Source: Pseudomonas aylmerensis
Lineage (GTDB): Bacteria > Pseudomonadota > Gammaproteobacteria > Pseudomonadales > Pseudomonadaceae
NCBI RefSeq assembly: GCF_001702265.1
Contig: NZ_MAUE01000010.1
Location: 248,001 to 312,000 of the forward strand
Direction: 5' to 3'
DNA: 64,000 bases
Shown here one piece after another: positions 26,844 through 36,134 of this stretch. Both the position numbers and the translations under genes were made by a program. The notes below the pieces were generated by a model, which worked only from the letters and a program-made list of their open reading frames with translations, was not told the DNA's origin and did not search any database. Every line of letters begins with the position of its first letter. Positions within the stretch are counted from its first letter, which is position 1.

Positions 26844-28838
26844 TCAAGGTTCCAAGCGGCGCTGCTGGTAGATCCAGTCGACGATTTCACCATCGGGAGA
26901 GTAGCCACTGACGGTGTCGCGAAGGAGTTGGCGGACACGGGTGTAATCGTCCTCATCCACCGCGTCGAGCAGCTCTGTCAGCTTGCCCTTGAGCACTTCC
27001 CATGAGAGATGGTCTTCGTTGGCACTCATGATCATGGGATGCCGAGTGGCGACTACGTTGTCGCCGATGAGTAACTCTTCGTAAAGCTTTTCGCCGGGAC
27101 GTAGGCCGGTGAACTCAATCGCGATATCACCGTGCGGGTTTCTATCGGAGCGGACGCTGAGACCAGAGAGGTGGATCATCTTTTCAGCCAACTCAGTAAT
27201 TTTTACCGGTTCGCCCATGTCGAGTACAAACACATCACCGCCCTGCCCCATGGAACCGGCCTGGATGACCAGTTGCGCGGCTTCGGGAATGGTCATGAAG
27301 TAGCGGGTGATTTTCGGGTGAGTGACCGTGATGGGCCCACCCGATTTGATTTGTTTGTGAAAGAGTGGGATTACTGAACCGGATGAGCCCAATACATTGC
27401 CGAAGCGGACCATGGTGAAACGGGTTTTGTTGACGCGAGAGATATTGAACTTGTCACCGAACATGACCGGTGCCAGTTCACGACTCAAGGCTTGGAGCGT
27501 CAACTCGGCAAGACGCTTGGTGCTCCCCATGACATTGGTTGGACGCACCGCCTTGTCTGTAGAAATGAGGACAAAGTTGGCAACCCCGACCTGAAGCGCC
27601 GCTTGTGCGGTATTCAGTGTGCCGATCACATTATTCAGGACCCCTTCGGCAATATTATGCTCGACCATCGGTACGTGCTTATAAGCCGCAGCGTGGTAAA
27701 CCGTATCGACACGCCATGTCTTCATGACGTCCATCAGTTTGGACGGGTTGCGTACGGAACCGAGGATCGGCAGCAGCGTTATGGGCAACGATTCACGGGT
27801 TACGCGTTGCTCAAGCTCCGAGAGAATGCTGTACAGGTTGAACTCACTGTGTTCGAACAACAGCAGCGTCTTCGGCCGCAGGGACATGATCTGACGGCAG
27901 AGTTCAGAACCAATAGAGCCACCTGCTCCCGTCACCAGGACGCATTGCCCCTTGATGCAACGTTCCAGTAGATCGGATTGAGCAGGAACGGCGTCGCGGC
28001 CCAGCAGGTCCGCGATGTCGACCTCTTGGATATCATCGACCTTCACCCGACCGCTGGCCAGGTCCATAAAACCTGGAATACTGCGCACATGCAGCGGAAA
28101 ACCTTCAAGGAATCCCAGGATTTCACGCCGGCGACCACGGTTGGAAGAAGGGATCGCCAGCAGGATTTCCTGAGCGCCCGTGTCATCGATCATACGTTCG
28201 ATATGCTTGGGCTTGTAGACCTGAAGGCCAGAGATAACACGCTCGGCAATGCTAGCATCGTCATCGATAAACGCTACTGGGCGCATCAAGCGCCCCATCC
28301 GCAGTGCTGCAACCAACTGGTTGCCAGCAGCGCCAGCACCATAGATGGCAACACGCGGAAGGCCGTCATCTCGATTGGTAAAAGGCACATGCTGCGAGGC
28401 GGAGAACCAATCACCGAGAAAATACTGGCGCATAGCCAAGCGAAGCCCGCCCACCATGATCAGGCTCAACCACCAGTAAATGAAAATGATCGACCGGGGG
28501 ACGGTGTGCTGCTGGTTGCTGTTCAAATAAACAACAATTACCAAAATCAAGGCTGACAGGCTGACGGCTTTGAATATGGCGATCAGTGCATCGTTACCGA
28601 AATACCGCATGACAGCGCGGTACATCCCAAAGCGGACAAAAAGTGGGATTGCGACTACTGGTGCCGCGAAAAACAACCAGAGATGATCTCGTAACGGGTT
28701 GGCCATTTCATCAATTCCCAGCCGTACGATAAACGCCAGCCAGAGAGCCGCCCAAACGACCACGACGTCGGTCGTCACTTGAATCAGTCGTTTGTAGCGT
28801 CGCGGCAGCCCCACCAGGAATGCCCGTAACCTTTCCAT
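26844..28838 (-). CDS. wbpM: Nucleotide-sugar 4,6-dehydratase, WbpM type
   Basis: The 664-residue protein has four membrane helices (residues about 12-130), a first Rossmann-like region (about 135-260), and a short-chain dehydrogenase domain with VLVTGAGGSIGSELCRQI and the altered catalytic triad region TDKAVRPTNVMGSTKR. WbpM removes water from UDP-D-GlcNAc to give the 4-keto-6-deoxy sugar used for D-QuiNAc and D-FucNAc. As in P. aeruginosa, it is the last gene of the O-antigen locus. The ATG at 28838 (MERLRAFL) is preferred over one five codons upstream. Confidence 0.93.
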   Translation of the reverse strand: MERLRAFLVGLPRRYKRLIQVTTDVVVVWAALWLAFIVRLGIDEMANPLRDHLWLFFAAPVVAIPLFVRFGMYRAVMRYFGNDALIAIFKAVSLSALILVIVVYLNSNQQHTVPRSIIFIYWWLSLIMVGGLRLAMRQYFLGDWFSASQHVPFTNRDDGLPRVAIYGAGAAGNQLVAALRMGRLMRPVAFIDDDASIAERVISGLQVYKPKHIERMIDDTGAQEILLAIPSSNRGRRREILGFLEGFPLHVRSIPGFMDLASGRVKVDDIQEVDIADLLGRDAVPAQSDLLERCIKGQCVLVTGAGGSIGSELCRQIMSLRPKTLLLFEHSEFNLYSILSELEQRVTRESLPITLLPILGSVRNPSKLMDVMKTWRVDTVYHAAAYKHVPMVEHNIAEGVLNNVIGTLNTAQAALQVGVANFVLISTDKAVRPTNVMGSTKRLAELTLQALSRELAPVMFGDKFNISRVNKTRFTMVRFGNVLGSSGSVIPLFHKQIKSGGPITVTHPKITRYFMTIPEAAQLVIQAGSMGQGGDVFVLDMGEPVKITELAEKMIHLSGLSVRSDRNPHGDIAIEFTGLRPGEKLYEELLIGDNVVATRHPMIMSANEDHLSWEVLKGKLTELLDAVDEDDYTRVRQLLRDTVSGYSPDGEIVDWIYQQRRLEP

Positions 28839-28926
28839 AATCCCTTCGCCCACCTAACCGTTCCTGTAATTGATGACTGCGTGATCTTTTTATGCGTTTA
28901 CCATGCCAGGCCTCATGAATGTGAAG

Positions 28927-29964
28927 TCAGACGCTGCCTTGCGTAGCGTCAGTCTTTTCCAGTTCACCCGCATGAAACTTGAGCGCCAGCGCGACCAAGG
29001 GCACGTAGGCGACAACGACACCCACAGCGCCATCCACCCCCAGCAAAACCACGCACGCCGCTACCGGCAGTAACCAGAATAGGTTCAGACCGGCCACAGC
29101 GAGTGTCACCGGTAAATGCCTGCCATAGCGCCGGGAAGCAAATTGGTACGCGTGGCTTCGATGTGCCTCATATACCTTGTCGCCCCGCAGAAGGCGGCGA
29201 GTTAATGTAAAGGTGGCATCCACAATGAATACACCCAACAGAATCAACCACGCCCATAGCAACTGAGAAGAGGCCCAAGCCGCCTGGAGTGAAAAGACTC
29301 CCAGAATGATCCCCAGGAATCCGCTGCCGGCATCACCCATGAAGATTCGAGCAGGCGGGAAATTCCAGCATAGGAAACCAGCCACTGCGACTGCCAGCAC
29401 AAGGGGCAATAGAACCAGGCCAGTGTGGCCACTCAACGCGCAAAGCAAGCCCATGCCGAGGCACACACAAATGGCTTCAACGCTGGCAATGCCGTCAATT
29501 CCATCCATGAAATTGTACAAATTAAGCATCCAGACCAGATAGAACGCAGCAAGAACGCCACCAGACCAACCCGCGTCGACAGTCATACCAAAAAGTGTCA
29601 CCTCAGGCAGACCACCTAGCCAGTATAGCGCCCATACCGAGGCGCAAAAGTGCCCCAATAAACGCCACCGGGCCGCGATATGCCCGTGATCGTCCATGAA
29701 GCCGATGACTGCAACTAATGCACCGGCTCCGCCTGCGGCCATCAAGGTGTCAAATGAAACCTCCTCGGCCCATCCAAGCAAAGGCAGCGCTATAAGGAAG
29801 GACACTACAATGGCCACGCCCCCCCCCCTCGGAGTGGGTACAGAGTGGGAACTGCGGGCGATGGGCACGTCGATGATGCTGTGAGCCAAGGCATAGCGCC
29901 GCAACGCGGCAGTCAACACAAACGACAAAAAACCGACAAGGCCGATAAGCCACCAATCACTCAT
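28927..29964 (-). CDS. wbpL: Initiating undecaprenyl-phosphate glycosyltransferase, WbpL/WecA type
   Basis: The 345-residue protein has about ten membrane helices and belongs to the MraY/WecA/WbpL family. It has the catalytic signatures GFMDDHGHI (residue about 90), LYNFMDGIDGIA and FMGDAGSGFLG, plus the DKVYEAHRSHAYQ cytoplasmic loop that WbpL-type enzymes use for substrate choice. It transfers a HexNAc-6-deoxy phosphate onto undecaprenyl phosphate to start the O unit. It overlaps the preceding reductase gene by four bases (ATGA). Confidence 0.92.
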   Translation of the reverse strand: MSDWWLIGLVGFLSFVLTAALRRYALAHSIIDVPIARSSHSVPTPRGGGVAIVVSFLIALPLLGWAEEVSFDTLMAAGGAGALVAVIGFMDDHGHIAARWRLLGHFCASVWALYWLGGLPEVTLFGMTVDAGWSGGVLAAFYLVWMLNLYNFMDGIDGIASVEAICVCLGMGLLCALSGHTGLVLLPLVLAVAVAGFLCWNFPPARIFMGDAGSGFLGIILGVFSLQAAWASSQLLWAWLILLGVFIVDATFTLTRRLLRGDKVYEAHRSHAYQFASRRYGRHLPVTLAVAGLNLFWLLPVAACVVLLGVDGAVGVVVAYVPLVALALKFHAGELEKTDATQGSV

Positions 29965-30923
29965 TGTTGTTTATCGCTCTTGTAATGTATTGCAACTGCC
30001 TTGAGTGCATCGTTCACTGACACGGGAGGTGCCCATCGCAGCAAGGTTCGAGTCTTCTGGATATCAACCTGCAGCGAGCCGCAAAGCCTTTGGGATAGAG
30101 CGTCCTTACCCACGAGCCTGGCCGCTGTGCTGAGCATCCAGGCAGGAACAGGCAACAAACGGGCGGACTTGCCCAGGGCCAAGGCGGTACTGCGCAATAA
30201 CTGCGTCGTAGACAAGTCGTCGCCATCGCTCACCAGGAATGTCTGGTTTGCAGCTGCAGGATGGTTAATAGCCGTGATGATCAGATCCACCAAATTATCC
30301 AGGGCTACCAGGCTCCGGCGATTATCGATAGCGCCAAAGGGCAGCGGAATGCCCTTGTCCAACCAACGCATCATATTCAGAAAGTTGGCTTTGACTCCCG
30401 GCCCGTACACCAGCACCGGGCGGATAATCACGATTTCCATGGAGGTGCGGGCTGCCAATGCGAGCAGTCCCTGCTCTGCCTCAAGTTTGGAAACCCCGTA
30501 GGCGTCGCTCGGAGCGCATTGATCATCGGCCGTATAGGGTTGACCGGGTCGAGTACCCTCCCCGTTTACCTTGATGGAGCTGATGAAGACAAAGCGTCGG
30601 ACGCCGGCCTGCGCGGCTTGCCGGGCAAGGTTCAGGGTGCCCTCCACGTTTACCTTGCGAAAAGCCGCCAATGGATCGACTTCGGTATCACTCATGACAT
30701 GCACACGTGCGGCACAGTGGACCACTGCATCGACGCCAGCGAGGCTTGAATGCCAATTTACGTCTTCAAAAGTATCAAACCGAACAACATCCACATCGCC
30801 GCAGGCGACTTTGGATCCATCACGTACCGCTGCGGTGACGCGCACGTCATCCGTGACCAGACGGCGCATTACCGCACCACCGACGAAACCGGTGGCACCG
30901 GTCAAGAAAACAGATTGCGACAT
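29961..30923 (-). CDS. NAD-dependent epimerase/4-keto reductase, WbpV/WbpK type
   Basis: The 320-residue extended short-chain dehydrogenase has the Rossmann motif LTGATGFVGGAV and the YGVSK active-site Tyr-Lys. Placed between a WbpL-type transferase and the WbuB-like gene, and near WbpM, it most likely reduces the 4-keto product of WbpM to UDP-D-QuiNAc (as WbpV) or UDP-D-FucNAc (as WbpK). The sequence alone does not tell me which. The ATG at 30923 overlaps the preceding stop as TGATG; a GTG one codon upstream is possible. Confidence 0.85.
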   Translation of the reverse strand: MSQSVFLTGATGFVGGAVMRRLVTDDVRVTAAVRDGSKVACGDVDVVRFDTFEDVNWHSSLAGVDAVVHCAARVHVMSDTEVDPLAAFRKVNVEGTLNLARQAAQAGVRRFVFISSIKVNGEGTRPGQPYTADDQCAPSDAYGVSKLEAEQGLLALAARTSMEIVIIRPVLVYGPGVKANFLNMMRWLDKGIPLPFGAIDNRRSLVALDNLVDLIITAINHPAAANQTFLVSDGDDLSTTQLLRSTALALGKSARLLPVPAWMLSTAARLVGKDALSQRLCGSLQVDIQKTRTLLRWAPPVSVNDALKAVAIHYKSDKQQ

Positions 30924-32185
30924 CACGGACGTCCTTTGCGCAAGGTTGCATCGTGAAACAGTTGTTCCAGGCGAGCCAAGAGAGTGGGCTTCGAATAGTT
31001 GGCCAGGTAGTACTCACGGCCAGACTTGCCCATGCGAGTGCGCTCATTCTCACCGGCGTTCGCCAATTCGAGCGTAATACGTGCGAGCGCAGCGGCATCA
31101 CCGGACGGACATGCCAAACCTGCACCTGACGCCTCGATAACGTGCGCCGCCTCACCATTGATCATCCCAAGAATGGGTTTGCCGGAGGCCAGATAAGCCT
31201 GGACCTTGCCCGGAATGGTTTTTTCGAAGACGTCATTGGTCTTAAGCGAGACAAGCAAGGCGTCTGCACAAGCGAACAAGCCGGGCATTTCCTCCAAGGG
31301 GTGACGTCCCAACAGCAGGACATTGTCCAGGCCACGTGCTTGAACTTGTTCCGCAAGCCATTCGCTCATACGGCCATCGCCAACAATGACCCAACGCACC
31401 GCTACAGTCCCCACCAAGGTCTGGGCCGCGTCTATCACCGCGGGTAAATCTTGCGCCTCACCCAGATTGCCTGCGAACAAAACGGTGAACACCGATGGGT
31501 CGTGCGTCAACAGTGTTGAAGGTGGCGGCGCAACGTTGGAAAAGTCGTCCTCTGCCCAGCTTGGGAAATAGATGAGTCGCTGCGGCTGCATTTCTCGCGT
31601 GCAATAGCGCTGCACGTTTTCAAAAAAACCGTGGGATTGCAGCAAGAGATAGTCCGCGCGATTGTAGATCCAGGACACTACTCGACCTACGCAGCCCAGC
31701 AACAGTGGCTGACGCAATACGCCGACAGCACGAAGCGTTTCAGGCCATAAATCCAGGACCCAAATGAACACAGGCGCTTTTTTCAGTCGCCCAATTACCA
31801 AGGCGGGGATCGCTGCCATGATGGGAGAAACGGCATACACAAAAATCGCATCAAACTTTTGACCGCGAACTTTCCATGCTCCCAGCGTGGAAGCCATGGT
31901 GAAAAAGGACAGGTAGTTGAGAATCAGGTTGATGCTGCGTTTTCCTCGAGGGATCAGCGGCACCCGCACAATACTCGCCCCGTAATACTCACCGAAGTTC
32001 TCCGGCTGGGCTCGATAGCGTTCATATACCTGACCTTCGGGATAGTTCGGCAACCCGGTCAACACGGTAACGTTGTGGCCCTTTTCCGAAAAATCGCGGA
32101 CGAGATCGTTGATACGCATATTCTCGGGCCAAAAATATTGCGTCACGACCAGAATATTCAGCTTGTTATCATCAGGCATCAGCAT
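30923..32185 (-). CDS. wbuB: Glycosyltransferase family 4, WbuB-like (L-FucNAc transferase)
   Basis: The protein has about 420 residues and a GT-B fold: an N-terminal domain with VVTQYFWPENMRINDL and GLPNYPEGQVY, and a C-terminal donor domain with FAGNLGEAQDLP, LGRHPLEEMPGLFACADALLV and the conserved acidic region. This N-terminal pattern is typical of WbuB-type enzymes, which add L-FucNAc to the lipid-linked first sugar. It directly follows wbjBCD, which make that donor. The start lies at 32185 or 32179; either overlaps the end of wbjD. Confidence 0.85.
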   Translation of the reverse strand: MLMPDDNKLNILVVTQYFWPENMRINDLVRDFSEKGHNVTVLTGLPNYPEGQVYERYRAQPENFGEYYGASIVRVPLIPRGKRSINLILNYLSFFTMASTLGAWKVRGQKFDAIFVYAVSPIMAAIPALVIGRLKKAPVFIWVLDLWPETLRAVGVLRQPLLLGCVGRVVSWIYNRADYLLLQSHGFFENVQRYCTREMQPQRLIYFPSWAEDDFSNVAPPPSTLLTHDPSVFTVLFAGNLGEAQDLPAVIDAAQTLVGTVAVRWVIVGDGRMSEWLAEQVQARGLDNVLLLGRHPLEEMPGLFACADALLVSLKTNDVFEKTIPGKVQAYLASGKPILGMINGEAAHVIEASGAGLACPSGDAAALARITLELANAGENERTRMGKSGREYYLANYSKPTLLARLEQLFHDATLRKGRP

Positions 32186-32192
32186 AACTCGA

Positions 32193-33323
32193 TCAGTAGC
32201 GTTTCCAGACAATGCGGTTCACATAGTCCGTATAACTATGAACAAGCCTGACAACTTTTTCCGATACATTCGGCATGCTGTAGTCACTGACCAGCCGTAA
32301 CGTACGACTTTCCCCTGTGCGCTGACCTTCTAGAATACCCAACCCCTGAAGTACACGGTCAACCTCAAGCCCGACCATCATGACGGCCGCCTCCTCCATG
32401 CCTTCCGGACGTTCATGAGCCTCTCGAATATTCAAGGCTGGGAAATTCAGAATGGAGGACTCTTCGCTGATTGTGCCGCTGTCGGACAAGACGGCCTTGG
32501 ACGCCAATTGGAGCTTGTTATAGTCCTTGAACCCGAGAGGCTTGAGCAGTTGCACATTCTTGTGGAAGGTCACCCCCATGGCATCGACCCGCTTCTGGGT
32601 GCGCGGGTGCGTTGAGACGATAACGGGAAGGTCATAGTGAGCGGCTACGGTATTGAGTACTTCCACCAACTTGAGGAAGTTTTTGTCGGAGTCGATATTC
32701 TCTTCACGGTGGGCGCTGCATACAAAGAATCGATGTTGCTGCAGACCGAGGCGCTCAAGTACGTCCGAACTATCAATGCCCGCACGATAATGATTCAGCA
32801 CCTCGAACATTGGACTGCCGGTCTTGATCACCATGTCTGGCGGCAAGCCCTCACGTAGCAGGTAGTCCCGCGCAATGGTGCTGTAGGTCATGTTGATGTC
32901 GGCAGTGTGGTCAACAATACGCCGATTGATCTCCTCGGGGACGCGCATATCGAAACAACGATTGCCCGCTTCCATGTGGAACGTCGGGATCTTGCGGCGC
33001 TTGGCCGGAATAACCGCCATGCAGCTGTTGGTATCCCCGAGTACCAACAGGGCTTCCGGCTGAACGTGAGCCAGCACACGATCAACAGTGATGATCACAT
33101 TGCCGATCGTTTCCGCGCCACTTGCTCCCGCAGCATTCAGAAAGTGATCAGGTTTGCGGATGCCCAGATCCTGAAAGAAAATCTCGTTGAGCTCGTAGTC
33201 GTAGTTTTGTCCGGTATGCACCAATACGTGTTCACAGTGCTCGTCCAGGGCCGCGATCACCCTCGACAGACGTATAATTTCAGGGCGCGTACCAACGACC
33301 GTAACAATCTTCAATTTCTTCAT
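32193..33323 (-). CDS. wbjD: UDP-sugar 2-epimerase WbjD/FnlC/CapG (UDP-L-FucNAc pathway)
   Basis: The 376-residue non-hydrolysing 2-epimerase starts MKKLKIVTVVGTRPEIIRLS. It has the family motifs HTGQNYD, VLGDTNS, HMEAGNRCFD and SDSGTISEES. WbjD converts UDP-PneNAc (L-talo form) to UDP-L-FucNAc. It differs from WecB/WbpI in that the context is clearly wbjB-wbjC-wbjD. Confidence 0.93.
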   Translation of the reverse strand: MKKLKIVTVVGTRPEIIRLSRVIAALDEHCEHVLVHTGQNYDYELNEIFFQDLGIRKPDHFLNAAGASGAETIGNVIITVDRVLAHVQPEALLVLGDTNSCMAVIPAKRRKIPTFHMEAGNRCFDMRVPEEINRRIVDHTADINMTYSTIARDYLLREGLPPDMVIKTGSPMFEVLNHYRAGIDSSDVLERLGLQQHRFFVCSAHREENIDSDKNFLKLVEVLNTVAAHYDLPVIVSTHPRTQKRVDAMGVTFHKNVQLLKPLGFKDYNKLQLASKAVLSDSGTISEESSILNFPALNIREAHERPEGMEEAAVMMVGLEVDRVLQGLGILEGQRTGESRTLRLVSDYSMPNVSEKVVRLVHSYTDYVNRIVWKRY

Positions 33324-33347
33324 GACTCTATCTACTTGAGAGTGTGT

Positions 33348-34466
33348 TTAGGCTTCTGTACCCACCGGTAAGGCATAAGTATCCGGCCGTTCACGATCGA
33401 AAATTTCGTTGGCCCAGAGCATGACGATCATCTCCTCGCTCCCCACGTTCGTAATATCGTGGGTCCAGCCTGGCACTGTTTCTACAACTTCCGGCTTCTC
33501 CCCGGAAGTGAACAATTCGTAAAACTCTCCCGATACGATATGGCGGAAGCGAAAACAGGCATCCCCCTTGATCACCAGGAACTTCTCGGTTTTCGAATGA
33601 TGGTAGTGCCCGCCTCGAGTGATGCCCGGATGCGCAGTAAAATAAGAAAACTGACCGCAATCCTGGGTCTTGAGCATCTCGACAAAGACGCCTCGCTGGT
33701 CACCATACTTAGGAACTTCGTAGGTAAAGGACTCAGGAGGGACATAGCTCAGGTACGTCGAATAAAGCGCCCTGGTCAGCCCAGTCCCCACCGCTTCAGT
33801 GATCAAGGTTTCACGGCTGTCACGGAACGCCAGCAATTGCTCAGCTACCTTCCCGACCGTGGTGGAGTAGCTGGGTTGGACCGAAAGAAATGGATCGCCT
33901 GTGAGTTGACCGTCCATGATCCTAACAAAGTGCGCGATCACATCATCGATGTAGACCAGCGTCAGGGCAGCGTCAGGATTGTTGATCTTGATAGGCTGGT
34001 GGCGAGCGATGTTATGGCAAAACGTAGCCACCGCTGAGTTGTAGTCTGGACGGGCCCATTTTCCAAATACGTTGGGCAGCCGAAAAATATGTACCGGAAC
34101 CGCATGTTTTTCCCTCAGTTCCAATAGAGCCTGCTCTGCAGCCAACTTGCTCGCGCCATAAGCGTTTGCCAGTTCCGCCTGGCTTGACGAGGTATACAGC
34201 ACGGGCGTTTTCCTGCCGCTGGCGGCAATGCCCTCGCAGACCACACGCGTCAGGTCCGTATTTCCAGACTTGAAGTCTTCTGGATCCGTTGGTCGATTCA
34301 CACCGGCCAAATGAAATACGAAGTCTGCCTGCATGAGCATTCCCTTCAGGCTGGAAATACTGTCCTCGCGGGAAAACTCCAAGACTTCAATGTCCTCGCG
34401 CACTGCCAAATGAACAAGGAGGTTTTTGGCAACAAAACCCTGGCTGCCAGTGACCAATACCTTCAT
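33348..34466 (-). CDS. wbjC: Bifunctional reductase/epimerase WbjC/FnlB/CapF
   Basis: The 372-residue protein has two domains: an N-terminal short-chain dehydrogenase (KVLVTGSQGFVAKN at 2-15, then YGASKLAAEQ) and a C-terminal cupin with the metal-binding set GHYHHSKTEKF. This is the CapF/WbjC layout. The enzyme carries out C3 epimerisation and C4 reduction in UDP-L-FucNAc synthesis. It lies three bases after wbjB. Confidence 0.93.
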   Translation of the reverse strand: MKVLVTGSQGFVAKNLLVHLAVREDIEVLEFSREDSISSLKGMLMQADFVFHLAGVNRPTDPEDFKSGNTDLTRVVCEGIAASGRKTPVLYTSSSQAELANAYGASKLAAEQALLELREKHAVPVHIFRLPNVFGKWARPDYNSAVATFCHNIARHQPIKINNPDAALTLVYIDDVIAHFVRIMDGQLTGDPFLSVQPSYSTTVGKVAEQLLAFRDSRETLITEAVGTGLTRALYSTYLSYVPPESFTYEVPKYGDQRGVFVEMLKTQDCGQFSYFTAHPGITRGGHYHHSKTEKFLVIKGDACFRFRHIVSGEFYELFTSGEKPEVVETVPGWTHDITNVGSEEMIVMLWANEIFDRERPDTYALPVGTEA

Positions 34467-34469
34467 TGC

Positions 34470-35504
34470 TTATTCCTCCGGAGTGGCATGTTCGCCACGC
34501 TGGATCGCGCGCATGAACTCCAATTTCAGAAGCAGGGCCTGCATCCCCTCGACGTCAAGGCGCTCGGTATTATGGGAGTTGTAATCTTCCATGGTGGAGA
34601 TTTTTTCCTCCCCCTGTTCGACATACTTGCTGTAGTTCAAATCGCGCAGATCAGGCGGCACGCGGAAGTACTGACCACGGTCTTCAGAGCATGCCATTTC
34701 TTCCCGGCTCAAGAGCGCTTCGTACAGTTTCTCGCCATGGCGGGTACCAATAATCTGGATCGGGTGCTCGGGGACCCCCAGCATTGCCGTCAAGGCGCGA
34801 GCCAGCGTTTCTACGGTGGCTGCGGGTGCCTTCTGGACGAACAAATCACCATTGTTTCCATGCTCGAACGCATAGAGAACCAAATCCACCGCATCCGCGA
34901 GTGTCATCATGAAACGCGTCATGCTCGGGTCAGTGATCGACAGTGCTTTGCCTGCTCGAATCTGATCGATAAACAATGGAATGACCGACCCTCGGGAAGC
35001 CATGACGTTACCGTAGCGAGTGCCGCATATGACGGTCTTGGCTTCGTCGACATTGCGAGATTTCGCAACCATGACCTTTTCCATCATGGCCTTGGAAATA
35101 CCCATGGCATTGATGGGATACACCGCCTTGTCGGTACTCAAGCAGACAACGCGCTTGACCTCATTCTGAATAGCCGCCTCAAGCACGTTGTCAGTGCCAA
35201 TAACATTCGTCTTGACTGCCTCCATCGGATGAAATTCGCAGGAAGGAACTTGCTTGAGGGCGGCCGCGTGAAAAATGTAATCAACGCCTCGGGTGGCGTT
35301 CAGCACGCTTTGGTAGTCGCGGACATCGCCAATGTAAAATTTCAACTTGGGGTTGTTGTAGTGCTTACGCATATCGTCTTGTTTTTTTTCATCACGACTG
35401 AAAATGCGAATTTCACTAATTTCGGTATTCAAAAAACGCTTTAAAACAGCATTTCCAAAAGAACCCGTGCCGCCAGAGATGAGTAGTTTACTTCCTTCAA
35501 ACAT
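34470..35504 (-). CDS. wbjB: UDP-GlcNAc 4,6-dehydratase/5-epimerase WbjB/FnlA/CapE
   Basis: The 344-residue protein has the SDR motif LLISGGTGSFGNAVLKRF (about 7-24), the FlaA1/CapE-type active-site region STDKAVYPINAMGISKAMMEK, and a C-terminal tail typical of WbjB. It catalyses the first step of UDP-L-FucNAc synthesis. It is the first gene of the minus-strand block B, with GAGG before the ATG. A terminator-like hairpin sits in its leader. Confidence 0.94.
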   Translation of the reverse strand: MFEGSKLLISGGTGSFGNAVLKRFLNTEISEIRIFSRDEKKQDDMRKHYNNPKLKFYIGDVRDYQSVLNATRGVDYIFHAAALKQVPSCEFHPMEAVKTNVIGTDNVLEAAIQNEVKRVVCLSTDKAVYPINAMGISKAMMEKVMVAKSRNVDEAKTVICGTRYGNVMASRGSVIPLFIDQIRAGKALSITDPSMTRFMMTLADAVDLVLYAFEHGNNGDLFVQKAPAATVETLARALTAMLGVPEHPIQIIGTRHGEKLYEALLSREEMACSEDRGQYFRVPPDLRDLNYSKYVEQGEEKISTMEDYNSHNTERLDVEGMQALLLKLEFMRAIQRGEHATPEE

Positions 35505-36134
35505 AATTTACCTCAAACCGCGCATACAATTCTGAATATGAAAAAGGCCTAACAGGGCCTGAGTGAAAAGCTCCACGGGTAGGAGCGATGTGCGAACAGG
35601 GTGATGACGAAATACCTTTAAGCGGCGAGGGAGCAAAACGCACAGACGAGTCTCAAACCAGAGGTCGATCGCGCTGGCCCTGCAAACATGCCTCACCGGA
35701 CGTAGCACCAGAGGCGCGCATCATTGCCGAACACTACCCAGCAAAAACGCCAGCCGGCCTTAGGTTTGAGCGCGAGTTTAGCACGACATCACCCTTGAAA
35801 AGCACTGTACCCAACCGCCAGAGAAGAGCACCGGCCTTGTGAAGGTCGAGGCGTAAAGCGCCAGGTATCACTGGGTATCGCGGGTATGCCGTGAAACTCA
35901 CATCTCACCCAGCTCAAATCCGTAGTGAAACCAGGAGCCGCTGCAGGCAATGCCTGCAGGTTACCACATGCCTCCGACAGGGGAGGAGCGTCCACATCCG
36001 CACTTGAAGTCCGTAGATTTGTGTGCTTGGCAATTACAGAAACAACCTACACAAATGTTTATTGAAAAAAAGACCGGAACGTGATTCTGGATTGTGGGAG
36101 AATAAAAGCAAGCACCCTTACAGCATCTGAAACA
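35505..36134. other. Gap between divergent blocks B and C; no convincing gene
   Basis: About 630 bases separate wbjB (minus) from the GtrB-like gene (plus). The gap must carry both divergent promoters. I see short open frames (an 84-codon plus-strand frame from 35588, a 68-codon minus-strand frame from 35995) with no recognisable domain and no good ribosome site. A terminator-like hairpin lies at 35541-35560. No IS ends or tRNA were found. Confidence 0.5.
35541..35560 (-). terminator. Terminator-like hairpin in the leader of wbjB
   Basis: On the minus strand AGGCC-CTGTTA-GGCCT is followed directly by TTTTT, 36 bases upstream of the wbjB ATG. There is no coding gene immediately upstream on that strand, so it would lie inside the wbjB leader, as in attenuator-controlled operons. 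The stem is short (5 bases), so the call is tentative. Confidence 0.4.

Noticed and set aside
26732..26956. N-terminal extension of the comEA-like gene
   Set aside because: It runs through the wbpM terminator and into wbpM; the ATG at 26731 starts a clean signal peptide.
35588..35842. 84-codon plus-strand frame between wbjB and gtrB
   Set aside because: No recognisable domain, no good ribosome site, and composition like noncoding sequence.
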